Shown here piece after piece: positions 1-11,102 of a stretch of DNA of 64,000 nt. A program made the translations under genes and the position numbers. Position 1 is the stretch's first letter, and each line of letters opens with the position of its first letter. Origin of the DNA: Utricularia gibba (taxonomy: Eukaryota; Streptophyta; Magnoliopsida; Lamiales; Lentibulariaceae); assembly GCA_002189035.1 (NCBI GenBank), contig NEEC01000014.1, positions 1,924,501 through 1,988,500 on the forward strand, given 5' to 3'. Under the pieces are notes generated by a model. It ran no database searches. It was not told the DNA's origin and saw nothing but the letters and a program-made list of their open reading frames with translations.

Positions 1-1474
1 GATTCATTGGGTACCAACCCAACCGGGTTCAACTCGAAATCTACTAGCTATAAATAGTATCCGAAAGCCGGGTGTAGCCCAACTCGAGTGCAACGGAATG
101 GTCGGAGTTACAATTGCACTCGGGGTCTCGTTTAGAGGTGTAATCTGTTTGAAGCGGAATCAGGATCGATTTTAAAATATGCGTGTCCATATGGTTTGAT
201 TTTGGAATAAGAACCGAATTTCTGTTCGATTAGACATAATTGGAATCATGAAACCTTCAATTCCAACTCATGTGAAATTGATAGAACTGATGTTTTAAAA
301 CCGTAAACCGTTGGTTTGTATTAAATTATTCATTAAAAAATGCAAATGAGTTAATGAATTTGATATACATTCATAATTCTGTCAATGAGTCGTGAACCGT
401 GAACCACCCACAATGTGTCATTTTTTATAATGGATTTTCCAGATACAAAAAACGTATCGTTTTAAGATTAATTTTAAATATTTATAATGATTGATAAGGT
501 TATTTAGAAATAGTTTTTCAAAATAAATAATCATTTCCAATTATCCACGATGACTAATGTGGGGATGACTGAAACATCAACTGCCTGATTTCGGTTTCAA
601 TTCGATTAGTGACTTCGATTATGATTGGAAATCGAAATCATTGGATTCAATTCCGATTTTGGTTTGTTTCAAAGTTTCAGAATTTGGTTCCGATTCGAAA
701 CCGGAATTGTAATCTACAACTAATCACAAGTTACAAACCGATGGTTCCAGAAAATGTTCGGAACTGATGGCACCTCTAACTTTTTTCAGTTATGGGTCTG
801 ATCATCACACCGCACTCGGATCTGGGCCCCTGGTGAATCTGGGCCACACGATGATTGGGGGCCTTTTGTGTGTTTCTCCTCTAAAAAAAAAAAGAACTCA
901 TTGGGAGGAGCCATGTGCGGTGAGTCCTTCCAGTCAAAAAACACGGCCGAGTTCATATATTTTACTTTCAAAATAAGGAAATCTGATATGATATAAAATA
1001 GTAGTTTATATTAAATAATATCTGTTAATATCATGGATTAAATATTTAAACAATTTTTATGATTGTTTTAATGGGCCAAGCCCAATCACAAGGTTCTAGC
1101 TACCATTAGTTCATGGGCTAACAACACTGTAGCCTGGTAACTACTTCAAAAGAGGAACTTGTGGAGCAGAAAAATGGGATCTTTCTAACCCTTTTGAAGA
1201 TTGGAGAACTCATGTGGTAAAATGAGATGAATACCAGTTGATTTTTCCAGCGCTTTGAAGATGATAATTACAACCCAAAGTATGATTTTTTGGCTAACCC
1301 CCCAAAGTAACTAAAAAAGAAAGTGATCTGGAAGCATAGTTCGTGAGATAGGATGATTTTAACAGTTTCACGACAGGGTAATTGCTGAAAATTTACCTCG
1401 GAGTCACATGCTGCTTCATCATCCTAGAGGTAGAAGATGGGAGGCACGATTTAAGCCCGGGAATCATCTCTTCT
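1..1474. other. Intergenic, AT-rich, with degenerate transposon-like sequence
   Basis: No supportable gene. Short open frames lack conserved content. Positions about 132-779 hold a possible hAT-like remnant, listed separately. Positions 980-1470 are AT-rich and would include the 3' flank of the MYB gene transcribed leftwards from 2218. Confidence 0.6.
132..779. mobile_element. Possible non-autonomous hAT-like element, degenerate
   Basis: A short inverted repeat, TTAGAGGTG at 132-140 and CACCTCTAA at 771-779, bounds about 650 bases. The inside repeats motifs such as aaccg, ttcgatt and ggttccg on both strands, which is common in plant hAT-type non-autonomous elements. There is no transposase frame. 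An 8-base target duplication cannot be seen (flanks ggtctcgt and cttttttc). The match may be chance; this is a weak call based on end motif and composition only. Confidence 0.3.
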
Positions 1475-2218
1475 TCACGCGTTGGTGTCTGAGGCCGAGA
1501 GATAGTTCCTCACTTCCCGTCGGATCATTTCTTGTAGCACAGCAATGAACTCCGGGCTCGTCACCGTCTCCTGCGTTAAAAGGTGGCTTTTATGGATTCC
1601 CGGCTGTGGAGTCAGTAACGACTCGCGGGAGCATATGAATTTCTCCGAAGAATCGCCACCCGGAAAGGGAAATGCGAGAGTCAACGCGGTCAATTCGCCG
1701 TCTGTTACGTCCTCGTCGGTGGCTGCGGTGTCGGATTGGGGAGATGATTCCACCGGCGGCGTATCCGATTCAGGTGTGATTAACGGTGCGATTTCAGGGC
1801 TCAAACTGACCATCTCCGTGGAAACATCACCGCCTTCAGCGCGTTTCATCACCCGAGACGCCCTCTGGCTCGCCCCCTTCCCTTCCGCAACCCGTCTCTT
1901 CAGCGTCGAATTCCAGTGGTTCTTAACCGCGTTGTCCGTACGGCCCGTCATCAGCCTCGCAATCGTCGCCCATCTGTTGCCGTGAACGCGGTGCGCCCTA
2001 ACTATAATCTCATCCTCCTCCGCGGTGAAGGGCCGGTGTTCCACCCCCGGCGAAAGCTGGTTGCACCAGCGTAGCCTGCACGATTTCCCCGACCTCCCCT
2101 GTATCGATTTGCTTATGAGTGACCAATTTCTAGCGCCGTGGCTCTCCACGAGTTTCCTAAGCAAATCATCCTCCTCCGCGCTCCACGGCCCCTTTATCCT
2201 CCCCCCCGTCGCCGCCAT
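1475..2218 (-). CDS. R2R3-MYB transcription factor, subgroup 22 (MYB44/70/73/77 type)
   Basis: Single exon, 247 residues. R2 spans about residues 7-57 and R3 about 59-108, with the tryptophans of each helix and the subgroup hallmark [16 protein letters not shown] at the start of R3; [18 protein letters not shown] closes R3. Further on, [13 protein letters not shown] resembles the LSLSLPG-type motif of subgroup 22, and the C-terminus ([11 protein letters not shown]) matches the end conserved in that subgroup. I chose the ATG at 2218 because the MYB repeat begins seven codons later. Upstream codons in the same frame start only at non-ATG codons. Family members are nuclear, stress- and ABA-responsive regulators, often acting as repressors; that role is inferred. 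A seven-G run next to the start is in frame, so it is correctly represented. The exact orthologue is not assigned. Confidence 0.92.
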   Translation of the reverse strand: MAATGGRIKGPWSAEEDDLLRKLVESHGARNWSLISKSIQGRSGKSCRLRWCNQLSPGVEHRPFTAEEDEIIVRAHRVHGNRWATIARLMTGRTDNAVKNHWNSTLKRRVAEGKGASQRASRVMKRAEGGDVSTEMVSLSPEIAPLITPESDTPPVESSPQSDTAATDEDVTDGELTALTLAFPFPGGDSSEKFICSRESLLTPQPGIHKSHLLTQETVTSPEFIAVLQEMIRREVRNYLSASDTNA

Positions 2219-3383
2219 CAAAAGTCGCCTGAGAACCCTAATCAAATCTCCCGAGATATTATTTTTGAAAAGATTTTAACCGAAAGAACCGGTTAAGGCG
2301 AGTAGAGTGGGGGTAGGGGGACGGAGGGGGAGCGTTTCGGTTGGCGGTTACAGAAAAAGAAGAGCTGGTTGCGGGACAGCTGTATCTGTGTGCACGTGTC
2401 CTCATCTCGTCGACTGAGAATTCAAAAATTAAAAATCCGACGTCGGTAAATGGGAGAGAGCGGGGCCCACTTGTCCTTTTCACCTAGCCGTTATTCAAGT
2501 TAGTTCACAAGTCCCATTTCTCTCAACCAAATTTGTCTTTTGCTGGGGAGGATTGATTTATGGGCCCAACAAATATTCTAATCAATTCTTTATATTATTT
2601 TCACGGGTAAAATCTGTCCGTAGATATATTCTATAATAAAAAAAATAAAACTTTTGGGCCAGTTATCTATGGCTGTTTTTTTTAACGCACGTTTCCCACG
2701 TGTTATAATAAAACACGTGGGATTTTTTTATGGCTACTTGTGTGATGGGTTTGATTTTTCCAGAGAAAAAGGTCTTTTCCACAGCTGGATTGGGCTCAGA
2801 CGAAGGCCCAATGGGCTATCCAGATATCGGGCCTCTAGGTAGTTGTATTCTCATGTGTAGGCCCATTAATGATCTATTTTTTGGGGGGCTTTGAGGCGTT
2901 TCAGGATTCAGTAGTCATCAAGGAACTGCGAAGTCGTACACTTCGTTATCTAGGGTGGGCACTTGTCGGATTCCCAGGTTTCATTAATTTTTTCCTCGAT
3001 AGTTACTTGCCTTGCTTCTCCTTCCTTGTTTCGCTATGAAGAAATTCGCTTGCAAATGCTTTATTTGGGTATAGGGTTTTGCAATTGGAGAATGTTTGCG
3101 AGCAATGATTGTAAGTATGTTTTAGGTGTGATTGATTTCAATGACGTGGTTTTGTTCTATGTTGTAAGTAATGGTGTGCTTGTTGGAACTTGCTTTTTTG
3201 ATTTGGGTTATAGAAAGTAGATGGGTGTTTTCCATGAGGCCTAATTTCTTTCTGCCTTAGTTGCAACTTCGTTTTTTGATGTGAAGTTCCTGTTTTATTT
3301 ATTTTCCAGCGGATTTGATGATCTCTTTATTGTATATGGTTTTCCACATTAAGAATGAGTGATCCATTGGTTGTTCAGTTCAG
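2219..3383. promoter_or_regulatory. Divergent promoter region of MYB and CDC123, with 5'-UTR intron of CDC123
   Basis: The region holds five site II elements (TGGGCC/TGGGCT, either strand) at 2655-2660, 2791-2796, 2805-2810, 2812-2817 and 2860-2865. These TCP-factor sites are typical of promoters of growth and translation-linked genes, which fits CDC123. A palindromic G-box-like CACGTG lies in the sequence near 2714. A likely 5'-UTR intron runs from a donor near 2980 (cccag|gtttca) to the acceptor ttcag directly before the CDC123 ATG at 3384. Confidence 0.55.
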
Positions 3384-4373
3384 ATGAGTGAAGAAGACAT
3401 AAACTGTTGCCAGATTCAAGAATGGTATCCGAAGTTTAAATCGGTATCCATTAGAACATTGATCCATGAGCTCCCTGAGTCCTTTGTAGAGTATCTTGAT
3501 GATTCTGGATCCTTGCATCTCCCAATCTCAATCATGAACAAAGATGCCGTAGCAAAGAGGATGCACAAGCCTGAAGACGCGGAAGACTTTATTACAGATG
3601 AGGAATCAGAAAACGAAGCAGAAACGCCTCCATCACCTCCCTCATTTCCTGACCTGGAACTCCAAATTGAGTCATCCATTGAGTCTCTTGGCGGTGCTGT
3701 TTTCCCTAAGCTCAACTGGAGTGCCCCCAAAGATGCTGCTTGGATAAACTCTACTGGAAACCTCAGATGCACAAGCTTCTCCGAGATTGCCCTTTTACTC
3801 AAGTCATCTGATTCTATCGTCCACGATCTTTGCCATGCTTATGCTTGCTGCAAAGACAAGACCTCATCAAGGCCATCCAAATTCTTCCTCGCCCTCCGGA
3901 AATGGTATCCTTCCCTCAGACCCGAGATGGAATTCCGTTGCTTCGTGCACCGCAATCTCCTCATCGGTGTCTCCCAGCGGGAGGTCACCAACTTTTACCC
4001 CGCCCTCCTTGACATGAAGAATGATCTAAAAGCATTGATCCAAGAGTTTTTTATTGAGAATTTGCAGGGCAAGTTCAGCTCAAAAAGCTACACATTCGAT
4101 GTATACGTCACCAAAGACAGAAGAGTGAAGCTCTTCGATTTCAACCCCTGGTGTGCATCTACACTCCCTCTGTTGTTTTCATGGGAAGAGCTGGCCGCCG
4201 AGCCAACAGAAGAACCCCAAATGCCGGAGTTCCGCATAGTCGAGAGCCGTCACGGAATTCGTCCTGGCTTGAAAACCGCTGTTCCGTACGACTACCTGGA
4301 TACAAGCTCCGGCAGTGGATGGGATCAGTTCTTTCGCAAATTTGAGGAGCAGCAGCGGCCCCAATCACATTAG
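3384..4373 (+). CDS. CDC123: Cell division cycle protein 123 homologue (D123 family), eIF2 assembly chaperone
   Basis: One coding exon, 329 residues, about the usual length for this family. CDC123 is an ATP-grasp-like cytosolic protein that helps join eIF2 alpha and gamma subunits, so it supports translation initiation. Visible family motifs: near the N-terminus WYPKFKSVSIRT; FPKLNWSAPKDAAWI in the first third; FFLALRKWYPSLRPEMEFRCFV in the middle with the Arg-Cys-Phe strand; YTFDVYVTKD and KLFDFNPW in the ATP-grasp part, where the Asp and Asn are the expected metal/ATP ligands. An acidic stretch at about residues 68-90 (DFITDEESENEAET) is also typical. The start is well placed: the ATG follows an intron acceptor and the conserved WYPKF motif comes 14 residues in. 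Confidence 0.93.
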   Translation: MSEEDINCCQIQEWYPKFKSVSIRTLIHELPESFVEYLDDSGSLHLPISIMNKDAVAKRMHKPEDAEDFITDEESENEAETPPSPPSFPDLELQIESSIESLGGAVFPKLNWSAPKDAAWINSTGNLRCTSFSEIALLLKSSDSIVHDLCHAYACCKDKTSSRPSKFFLALRKWYPSLRPEMEFRCFVHRNLLIGVSQREVTNFYPALLDMKNDLKALIQEFFIENLQGKFSSKSYTFDVYVTKDRRVKLFDFNPWCASTLPLLFSWEELAAEPTEEPQMPEFRIVESRHGIRPGLKTAVPYDYLDTSSGSGWDQFFRKFEEQQRPQSH

Positions 4374-4916
4374 AGGTAAAAAAACAAAAAAAAGCACTGA
4401 TTTTTAGTTATAATCTATTCGAATATTAAAATAACCTTCTATATACAAAACCCTCATTTTTAAAATTTTACTTTAGGGTTGAAAAAGGTAAAAAATGGCA
4501 GTTGGTGGCGGTTGGTGGGCACCAACCACTTGTTGCTTTCAATTTGGGTGCCTCGTTCAGGGCACTAAGAAGGAAAGTTGGGCTTTGCTTCCGATATTTT
4601 CCAATATAGTGTATTTTCATTTAGTTTTATTCCAATAATGTCAGATGATGGTAATTCGATTTTAGATATAGTGAGTAATTAATTAATTCATTGATTCTTT
4701 TTCGCTGAATTTTAATCGATTTCCAGGACATGCATTGGAATTATGGCAACGATCAAAAGGCAGTTTGAAAACGGAGATCGTCACCGGAAACGAAAACCGA
4801 AAATTATATTAAAATATCGGCGGCCATCCCTTGCACCTGACCTCTTTTGCGTCCACTATATATGTAGCGGGGAGGTCCTTGCGGGAATTCGTGACCAAAC
4901 CTAAAGCGATACTCTA
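4374..4916. other. Intergenic between CDC123 and PGDH
   Basis: AT-rich first half, probably the 3' end of CDC123. A TATA-like ctatatatgtagc lies at about 4856-4868, 50 bases before the PGDH start, and is a plausible core promoter. Nothing else is recognisable. Confidence 0.5.
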
Positions 4917-7307
4917 ATGGCGGCGACGATCTTCACGTCAGCGAAACTCAAAGCGACGCAGCCGACATGGCTGCGGACTGAGCCGTTGACGCGTACCTTT
5001 GGCGTCACCTCATTCTCCTTCCGGCGCCGCGCGGAAAATGATCGTCGTTTGGTGGTTTATTCCATGGATTCGAAGCCTACGGTTCTCGTCGCGGAGAAGT
5101 TAGGCGAGGCGGGGTTGGAGCTTCTCAAGGATGTCGCGAATGTCGACTGCTCCTATAACCTCACTGCGGAGGAGCTCTGCAGCAAGATCTCGCTATGCGA
5201 CGCGCTGATCGTTAGGAGTGGGACTAAGGTGAATCGCCAAGTGTTCGAAGCTTCCGGTGGGAGGTTAAAGGTTGTTGGAAGAGCTGGAGTCGGGATCGAC
5301 AACGTGGATCTCACGGCGGCCACCGAATATGGCTGTCTTGTCGTCAATGCGCCTACTGCTAACACTGTCGCCGCCGCCGAGCACGGAATCGCGCTGTTGA
5401 CTGCGATGGCGAGAAATGTGGCGCAGGCCGATGCCTCGATGAAATCTGGTTAGTTAATGATGACTTGCTTTTTCTTGATCTTATAGTTCCTCCGTTGGAT
5501 GATTATGAGTCATTAATTGATGAATCTAGAAAGGTCCTCCTTTTACCTAGGAAAAAAAGTGATAGATCCAGTTCAGATTTCAATGAACTTGATGGATCTT
5601 TCCTTTTTTCCCTTTTTTTTTTTTTTTTGACTTGACTTTGAGGTGCATCTTCCTTTTCGTTTCTCTGTGCTCTATATTTGGAAGGCAAAGGGATGTTCTT
5701 TGTTGTCTGTAAAATTACAAAACAGGAATATTCGTTATCATACGTGGTTGTTTGATTAAATTTTTTGAACTAAATCAGGACAGTGGCAGAGGAACAAGTA
5801 TGTAGGGGTCTCTCTTGTTGGCAAGACACTTGCAGTAATGGGTTTTGGCAAGGTTGGATCAGAAGTTGCTAGGCGTGCTAAAGGGTTAGGAATGCATGTC
5901 ATCGCGCATGATCCCTATGCTCCTGTTGACCGTGCTCGTGCAATTGGTGTAGCACTTGTTAGCTTTGAAGAAGCTATTGCATCAGCTGATTTTATCTCGC
6001 TTCACATGCCTCTTACCCCTGCTACATCAAAAATCCTTAATGATGATACATTTGCTAAAATGAAAAAGGGAGTCAGAATTATTAACGTTGCTCGTGGGGG
6101 AGTTATTGATGAAGAAGCGTTACTTAGGGCCATTGATGCTGGCATTGTGGCTCAGGTTTTTTTTTTTTTTTATTCTTCTAGATCCTTTGCTATTTTACGG
6201 ATAATGGATGCTGAGGTCTTTTAAGTTCCCACCTGCTAAGTATGTGCTTGTATAATTCTAGGCGGCTCTTGATGTCTTCTCGGTTGAACCACCACCCAAG
6301 GATTCCAAATTAATACAGAGTGACAAGATTATTGCAACTCCACACCTTGGTGCCAGCACAGTTGAAGCACAGGTTAGCATAAGCATTTAGCAACTTCTCC
6401 TTCCATTCATCCTGTGTTCGGCATATATTTGAAATGCATATATATCCAGGAAGGAGTTGCTATTGAAATTGCAGAAGCTGTTGTTGGAGCCTTGAATGGT
6501 GAACTTGCAGCTACTTCTGTTAACGCACCCATGGTTCCTGCTGAGGTGCACTTAATGTCATTATCTCTTTCTTATTAATTGGCCGCTCCTTGCCAGAGGT
6601 CAACTGCATTTCTATAACTTATCCTCTGGTTTCAGGTGCTCGCAGAGTTGAAGCCGTATGTTGAGCTTGCTGAAAAACTTGGTAGACTTGCTGTTCAGTT
6701 AGTAGCCGGTGGAAGTGGAATGAAGACGGTGAAGATTACATATGGTTCTGCCAGAGCTGGCGATGACCTCGATACAAGACTGCTTCGTGCAATGATCACC
6801 AAGGGTCTGATCGAGCCCGTTTCCGCAGTTTTTATTAACTTGGTGAATGCAGACTACACTGCCAAGCAGAGAGGCCTCAGCATAACCGAAGAACGGCTCC
6901 CACTTGATGCTTCACCCGGGGCTCCACTCACCTTCATCCAAGTCCAAATAGCACACGCAGAATCATACTTCCCAACCGCCATTTGTGATTCAGGAATGAT
7001 CACAGTTGAAGGGCGAGTGAAGGATGGAATCCCCCACCTGACAAAAGTAGGAACCTTCGAAGTGGATGTGAGCTTGGAAGGCAGTCTCATACTCTGCAGA
7101 CAGGTTGATCAGCCCGGAATGGTGGGTAAAGTAGCCAGCATTTTAGGTGAGGAAAATGTAAATGTGAGCTTCATGAGCGTCGGAAGGCTAGCTCCCCGGA
7201 TGCATGCGGTCATGGCGATCGGAGTGGATGAAGAACCCACCAAGGAGTCCTTGGCAAGGATCGGTGAAATCCCCGCTATTGAGGAGTTTGTGTTCCTCAA
7301 GCTTTGA
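4917..7307 (+). CDS. PGDH: D-3-phosphoglycerate dehydrogenase, plastid (phosphorylated serine pathway)
   Basis: Five exons join in frame: 4917-5448, 5779-6155, 6262-6372, 6450-6545, 6636-7307; 595 residues, close to the about 600 of plant PGDH. It oxidises 3-phosphoglycerate to 3-phosphohydroxypyruvate with NAD+, the first step of plastid serine synthesis. The first 50-55 residues, rich in Ala, Thr, Arg and Ser, look like a chloroplast transit peptide. The mature part starts near [14 protein letters not shown]. The Rossmann loop is [17 protein letters not shown]; the active site shows [11 protein letters not shown] (Arg), a following Glu, and TPHLGAST (His). The last 80 residues form an ACT domain ([16 protein letters not shown]), the regulatory module of this family. 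All introns are GT-AG. The expected Arabidopsis counterpart is EDA9/PGDH1 (At4g34200), whose neighbours also match those seen here. Confidence 0.96.
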
Positions 7308-9829
7308 AGAGCTCCCAGTTTCCACAAATTCGCAGCGTGCCTCAACTTTGTGATCTCTAGATTTTGTGCTCTGCTTCTTTTCTACCATGGTTCAATAAAT
7401 TCGCAGTTGTCCGTACGTCTAAGGGCTTCCAGATCCCTACCTGGCCATTGGGCTGCAGGAAGCCCATATCAGAATTTTGGCCCACAGTCCAATTATCTCA
7501 GACCAGCACCCATGTCCAAGGTCCCACTAGCTTGCTTAGAAAAAACACCCCCAATTCAGTGTCTAGATCTTAATTGAATCTATGGTGAGGAGGAGTGGAG
7601 TGGGGAGTGAGTAGGGAGGGCAGTGGGTGACAGAAGATAGGGTCCAGGAGAGGAGAAGAAAAGAAAAGAAAACCCCCCTAGTTTTTAATAATTTTGTTTT
7701 GAAGCAAGTTTGAAGTCTTTTCAGATGAGCTCCACCATCTTTTCTCAGAGGCGCTGCGCTGCGCTGCTGCAGTCCCAGTCAAAAGACAACTACGATCCCA
7801 TTATGCATTTCAATGAAACCAACACCAGCCCAGCCTTTGGACCACCAAGTGAATAATGGAAAGACTTGCTCGCATTTCACTTTCACATTCGCATCGCATT
7901 CATTCAATGCTCCTGCTGCTCCTGCTTCTTTGTTTCCCATCCAGCTCCTCCTTCTCCCCCCTTCTCCCATTTCATCTCTGGGGCAACTCCAGCCGAGCTC
8001 ACTCACTCATTCGGTCACAGAGGGTCTAAAACTATATAAAAAAAATGTATTTCTTTTGCTATCCTCCCCATATCCGCATCCACATCCGCAGCTGGGCGGG
8101 GCGAGCTCCTCAGATGACTAATTACTTTGGCAGGGAACCCCTTCAGAGCTTTAATTGGTTGGTGCTCATTCTCTCGGACCACTTGCTTTCTGGTTGCAGC
8201 AAATTACGCACCCCCTTTCTCTTCTACCACCAACCAAACTTGCTCCATGCCCACGCTCACGTGATCCATCATCATTCCATTTCCACCCCTCCCCTCTCTC
8301 TCTCTTTAAAACAACGTACGCATTATCCATCATCTTGAGTCGCCTACATCATCACCCTACTTAGGGCCCTCCCATCTAAAGGAGTGAGTGAGTGGCAACT
8401 GCTATGGGTATGGTGATATCGACAATGGAAGCATTAACCCATAAATGGAGGGGGAGGGATGGTTGGTGTGTTAAAGTACACAATCAATATATTATTTATA
8501 ATAAATTATAAATTATAAGTAATTATTTGTGTTTAATATTTTTTATTATAATTCATGTTTATTGTGTATTTATGCTTTACGTATGCGTTACCCATCGAAT
8601 CATGAATTTAAACATACTTGAATCACAGTCTTATTACAACAACACAAATAAGGAGTAGCTGGTGATCTTGCCCGTGTAATAAAACAACAACAACAACAAT
8701 AATCTGTCTGACTCACGCGAGTGTCGTGCGGTCTAGTGTCTGTCCTGTTGCTGCTGCTTTTATCACTTTTACTACTAACCAGTTTCAGATCCCCGCCCCG
8801 GGCTGGGCCCACCCTCTCCACCTAACTGGACCTCGGGCCCAATCCCACATAACCCCTCTGGTCCCTAATATTTATTACTTTTCCAATTTCACAAAAAAAC
8901 TAAAAATAAATCATCAGTTCTTCTTCCCTTTCCTTTTCTCGAGGGTACACTCGTAATTTCCGGTTTGACAAGTGTCCTCTCTCTCTCTCTCTCTCTCCTG
9001 CTGACTGCGGAGCTGACCTCCTTTCACAGCTTTACAGCTGTAACTAGAAAAGGATGAAACGGCTATTTTATTTTTTTTCTTTTCCCAATAAAAAACAATA
9101 ATAAAGGCTATGTTCCTGCCTAGGAAGCACCCACCCACATTAATTTGAAAAATTAAAATAATTACTTTTTATTTGAAATAAAAATTTTAAACTGCAAATT
9201 ACAACCACAGTCTCCCACTAAAATTTAAATCTTGTTTAATGTTGATTTATTAAATATTTTATTTTTTATTTAATTAAAATATTAATTAGAAATATTTTTA
9301 AATAAAGATCAGGCGGATTTAGCGGGGAGAGAGAGAGAGAGTTCAATAAAAAACAAAGGCAGGGTCAAAATCCGATCCAGGGCAGGGGATCCCCGGCGCC
9401 AACAAGACAAAGATTTGTTTTTGTTTTTGGTTCTGGATTTAACGACGAAGATTCTGAGTCCGGTGACTGCGGATTGGTAAGGGGTTTTGTTTTGGCTATT
9501 ATGATCGTTGGATTGAGGTAATGCGAGCGATGTACATGGGATTTGGTTTCGTGAACTTGGGATTTTTTTTCGAGGGGGGATGAAAGAGACAAAAGATCGA
9601 TCGCTGCAAAGTGGGTGAATTCTTAGCACAGAAGTAGGAAAAAAACAAAGGAAGATCCAATTTTTTTTTTTTTCTGCAGACATTCATTCTTCTTCTTCTC
9701 CTTCTTCTTGCTCTGCTGTCTTTACCCCTCTTTCACTGCTACAATGGCAGCGGGTACATTGCATTATGATATATTATTTAGGAGGGAAATGGGAAGAAGG
9801 GGTTTCAAGGATTGTTGGCGATTTGGGTG
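7308..9829. other. Long intergenic region (2.5 kb) with microsatellites
   Basis: No protein gene is supportable. It contains the 3' flank of PGDH and, at its right end, the 3' end of CYCD3. A TATA-like box TATATAAA at 8033-8040 has no coding frame after it. Other contents: a (CT)n run at about 8973-8998, a (CAA)n run near 8687-8700, a (GA)n run near 9326-9340, and an AT-rich patch 8470-8570 flanked by the inverted repeat TACACAAT/ATTGTGTA (8477-8484 and 8561-8568). The 8030-8330 stretch could be the start of a non-coding transcript. Confidence 0.5.
8033..8040 (+). promoter_or_regulatory. TATA-like box without a downstream coding frame
   Basis: TATATAAA in the context ctatataaaa is a good plant TATA match on the plus strand. 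No conserved frame follows within a kilobase, so it may drive a non-coding RNA or be fortuitous. Confidence 0.3.
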
Positions 9830-11102
9830 TCAATGAGGCAGCTGATCAGTGGATTGAATGACGCAGGAGGATTCGGCTGAATCGTTTGAGTGAGCCGTTG
9901 TGCAAACTTGGGAGATGAGTTTTGTACGCTTCCGTGGGCGGCAACTGTTCGATAATTTGTCTGATAGAAGCTGGTAGCAATTGTTTACTTCTTCCTGTTG
10001 AGGAGACAGACAGAAAGAAAACAGGGGAACGTTGTTAATGGGAATGAAAAATGTGCATTTATTGAGACTGATTCCAGAGAACATTAAAGAATGGTGTGAG
10101 CTCGTGACCACCAGAATCAATGAATGTACTAAACCTTGGTGATCTTCAACATGGCGAGAAGCTGAGTCTCGTAGTCAACTCCGGTGATTTCATGAACAAC
10201 GTGAAGGATGGTGGCGGCGGCCATTACAGAAGGCGGGCATTGCCGGAATCTTGAATCTGTTTGAAACAAATGGCGAGATCTGAGATGTGGGTAATGATGG
10301 AAGAAACGGTTTTGAATGCCCGAAAAAAAAAAAAAAAAACTAAACCTGAAAGAATGACTAGAAGGAGATTTTCACAGTTCCTGACGAACTCAAAATGGAG
10401 ATTGCCCTTGCTCTGATACCCAAGTCTTGTGATGATACCATCGAGAAATGACAGAGGAGTCACAGGATTCATTCTCCATTTAAGAGAAGAAAGCACTAAA
10501 AGCTCCATTCTTTGAATGGTTCTAGCCTCGAAGAGATACTTCGCACCTTCCACCTATCAATCAAGCAAAAGGGTTCAGTTTCAACTGTCATTTCATCCCC
10601 ACACACGATTAAAAAAAGCAGCGAAGGGTGGGCGAATGAATAGGGAAAAGTCACCAACTTGAAGGTCTAAAAGCAGAGGCACGTATGTTTCTTCAACTTT
10701 AGCAGCCAGAGAGAGGCAAGCAGTGGCAGCAAGCTGCATCATCCATGGCTTATCTCTTTGAAGGCTGATACTTGACAGGAATCTATCAAGATAATTTACA
10801 GCAAAAACGGCTGTCGAAGGCGTGAACCCATAGTGAGCATTCATCTTAAGAACCCATTCCACAGCTTCTTTCCTGCTAGCATCCTCCTCCTCCCCTGTTT
10901 CTTGTTGCTGAATGACTGAAAAAGTTTCCTTCTCCTTGGACAACAGGGATTGAAGATCTTCATCGTCGTGGTCCGAGGAAACAAGAGAAAGAGAAAAGAA
11001 GGCAGTTTCAGAGTCCTCATTCAAGATGATTCCCTCTTCCTCTTCTTCTTCATCACAGTAAAGGGAAGCATACTCCAAAAGCGGCTCCTCTCCAAGGGCC
11101 AT
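9830..11102 (-). CDS. CYCD3: D3-type cyclin, G1/S regulator
   Basis: Four exons on the minus strand: 11102-10659, 10553-10346, 10256-10135, 9994-9830; 312 residues. CYCD3 binds CDKA and phosphorylates retinoblastoma-related protein to drive G1/S and cell proliferation. The LxCxE pocket-binding motif is present near the N-terminus (LYCDE). The cyclin box starts at about residue 75 with [15 protein letters not shown] and continues through NYLDRFLSS and [19 protein letters not shown]. The third exon encodes [20 protein letters not shown], matching the CYCD3 motif before the C-terminal lobe. The protein is shorter than most CYCD3s (about 340-380), with a brief basic and serine-rich C-tail. The second intron is only 89 bases and contains a T17 tract. 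Matches Arabidopsis CYCD3;1 (At4g34160), which lies close to PGDH1 there too. Confidence 0.93.

Noticed and set aside
7628-7640. 13-base match to the start of miR157 (TGACAGAAGATAG)
   Set aside because: The rest differs and there is no complementary arm within 200 bases; a precursor hairpin is unlikely.
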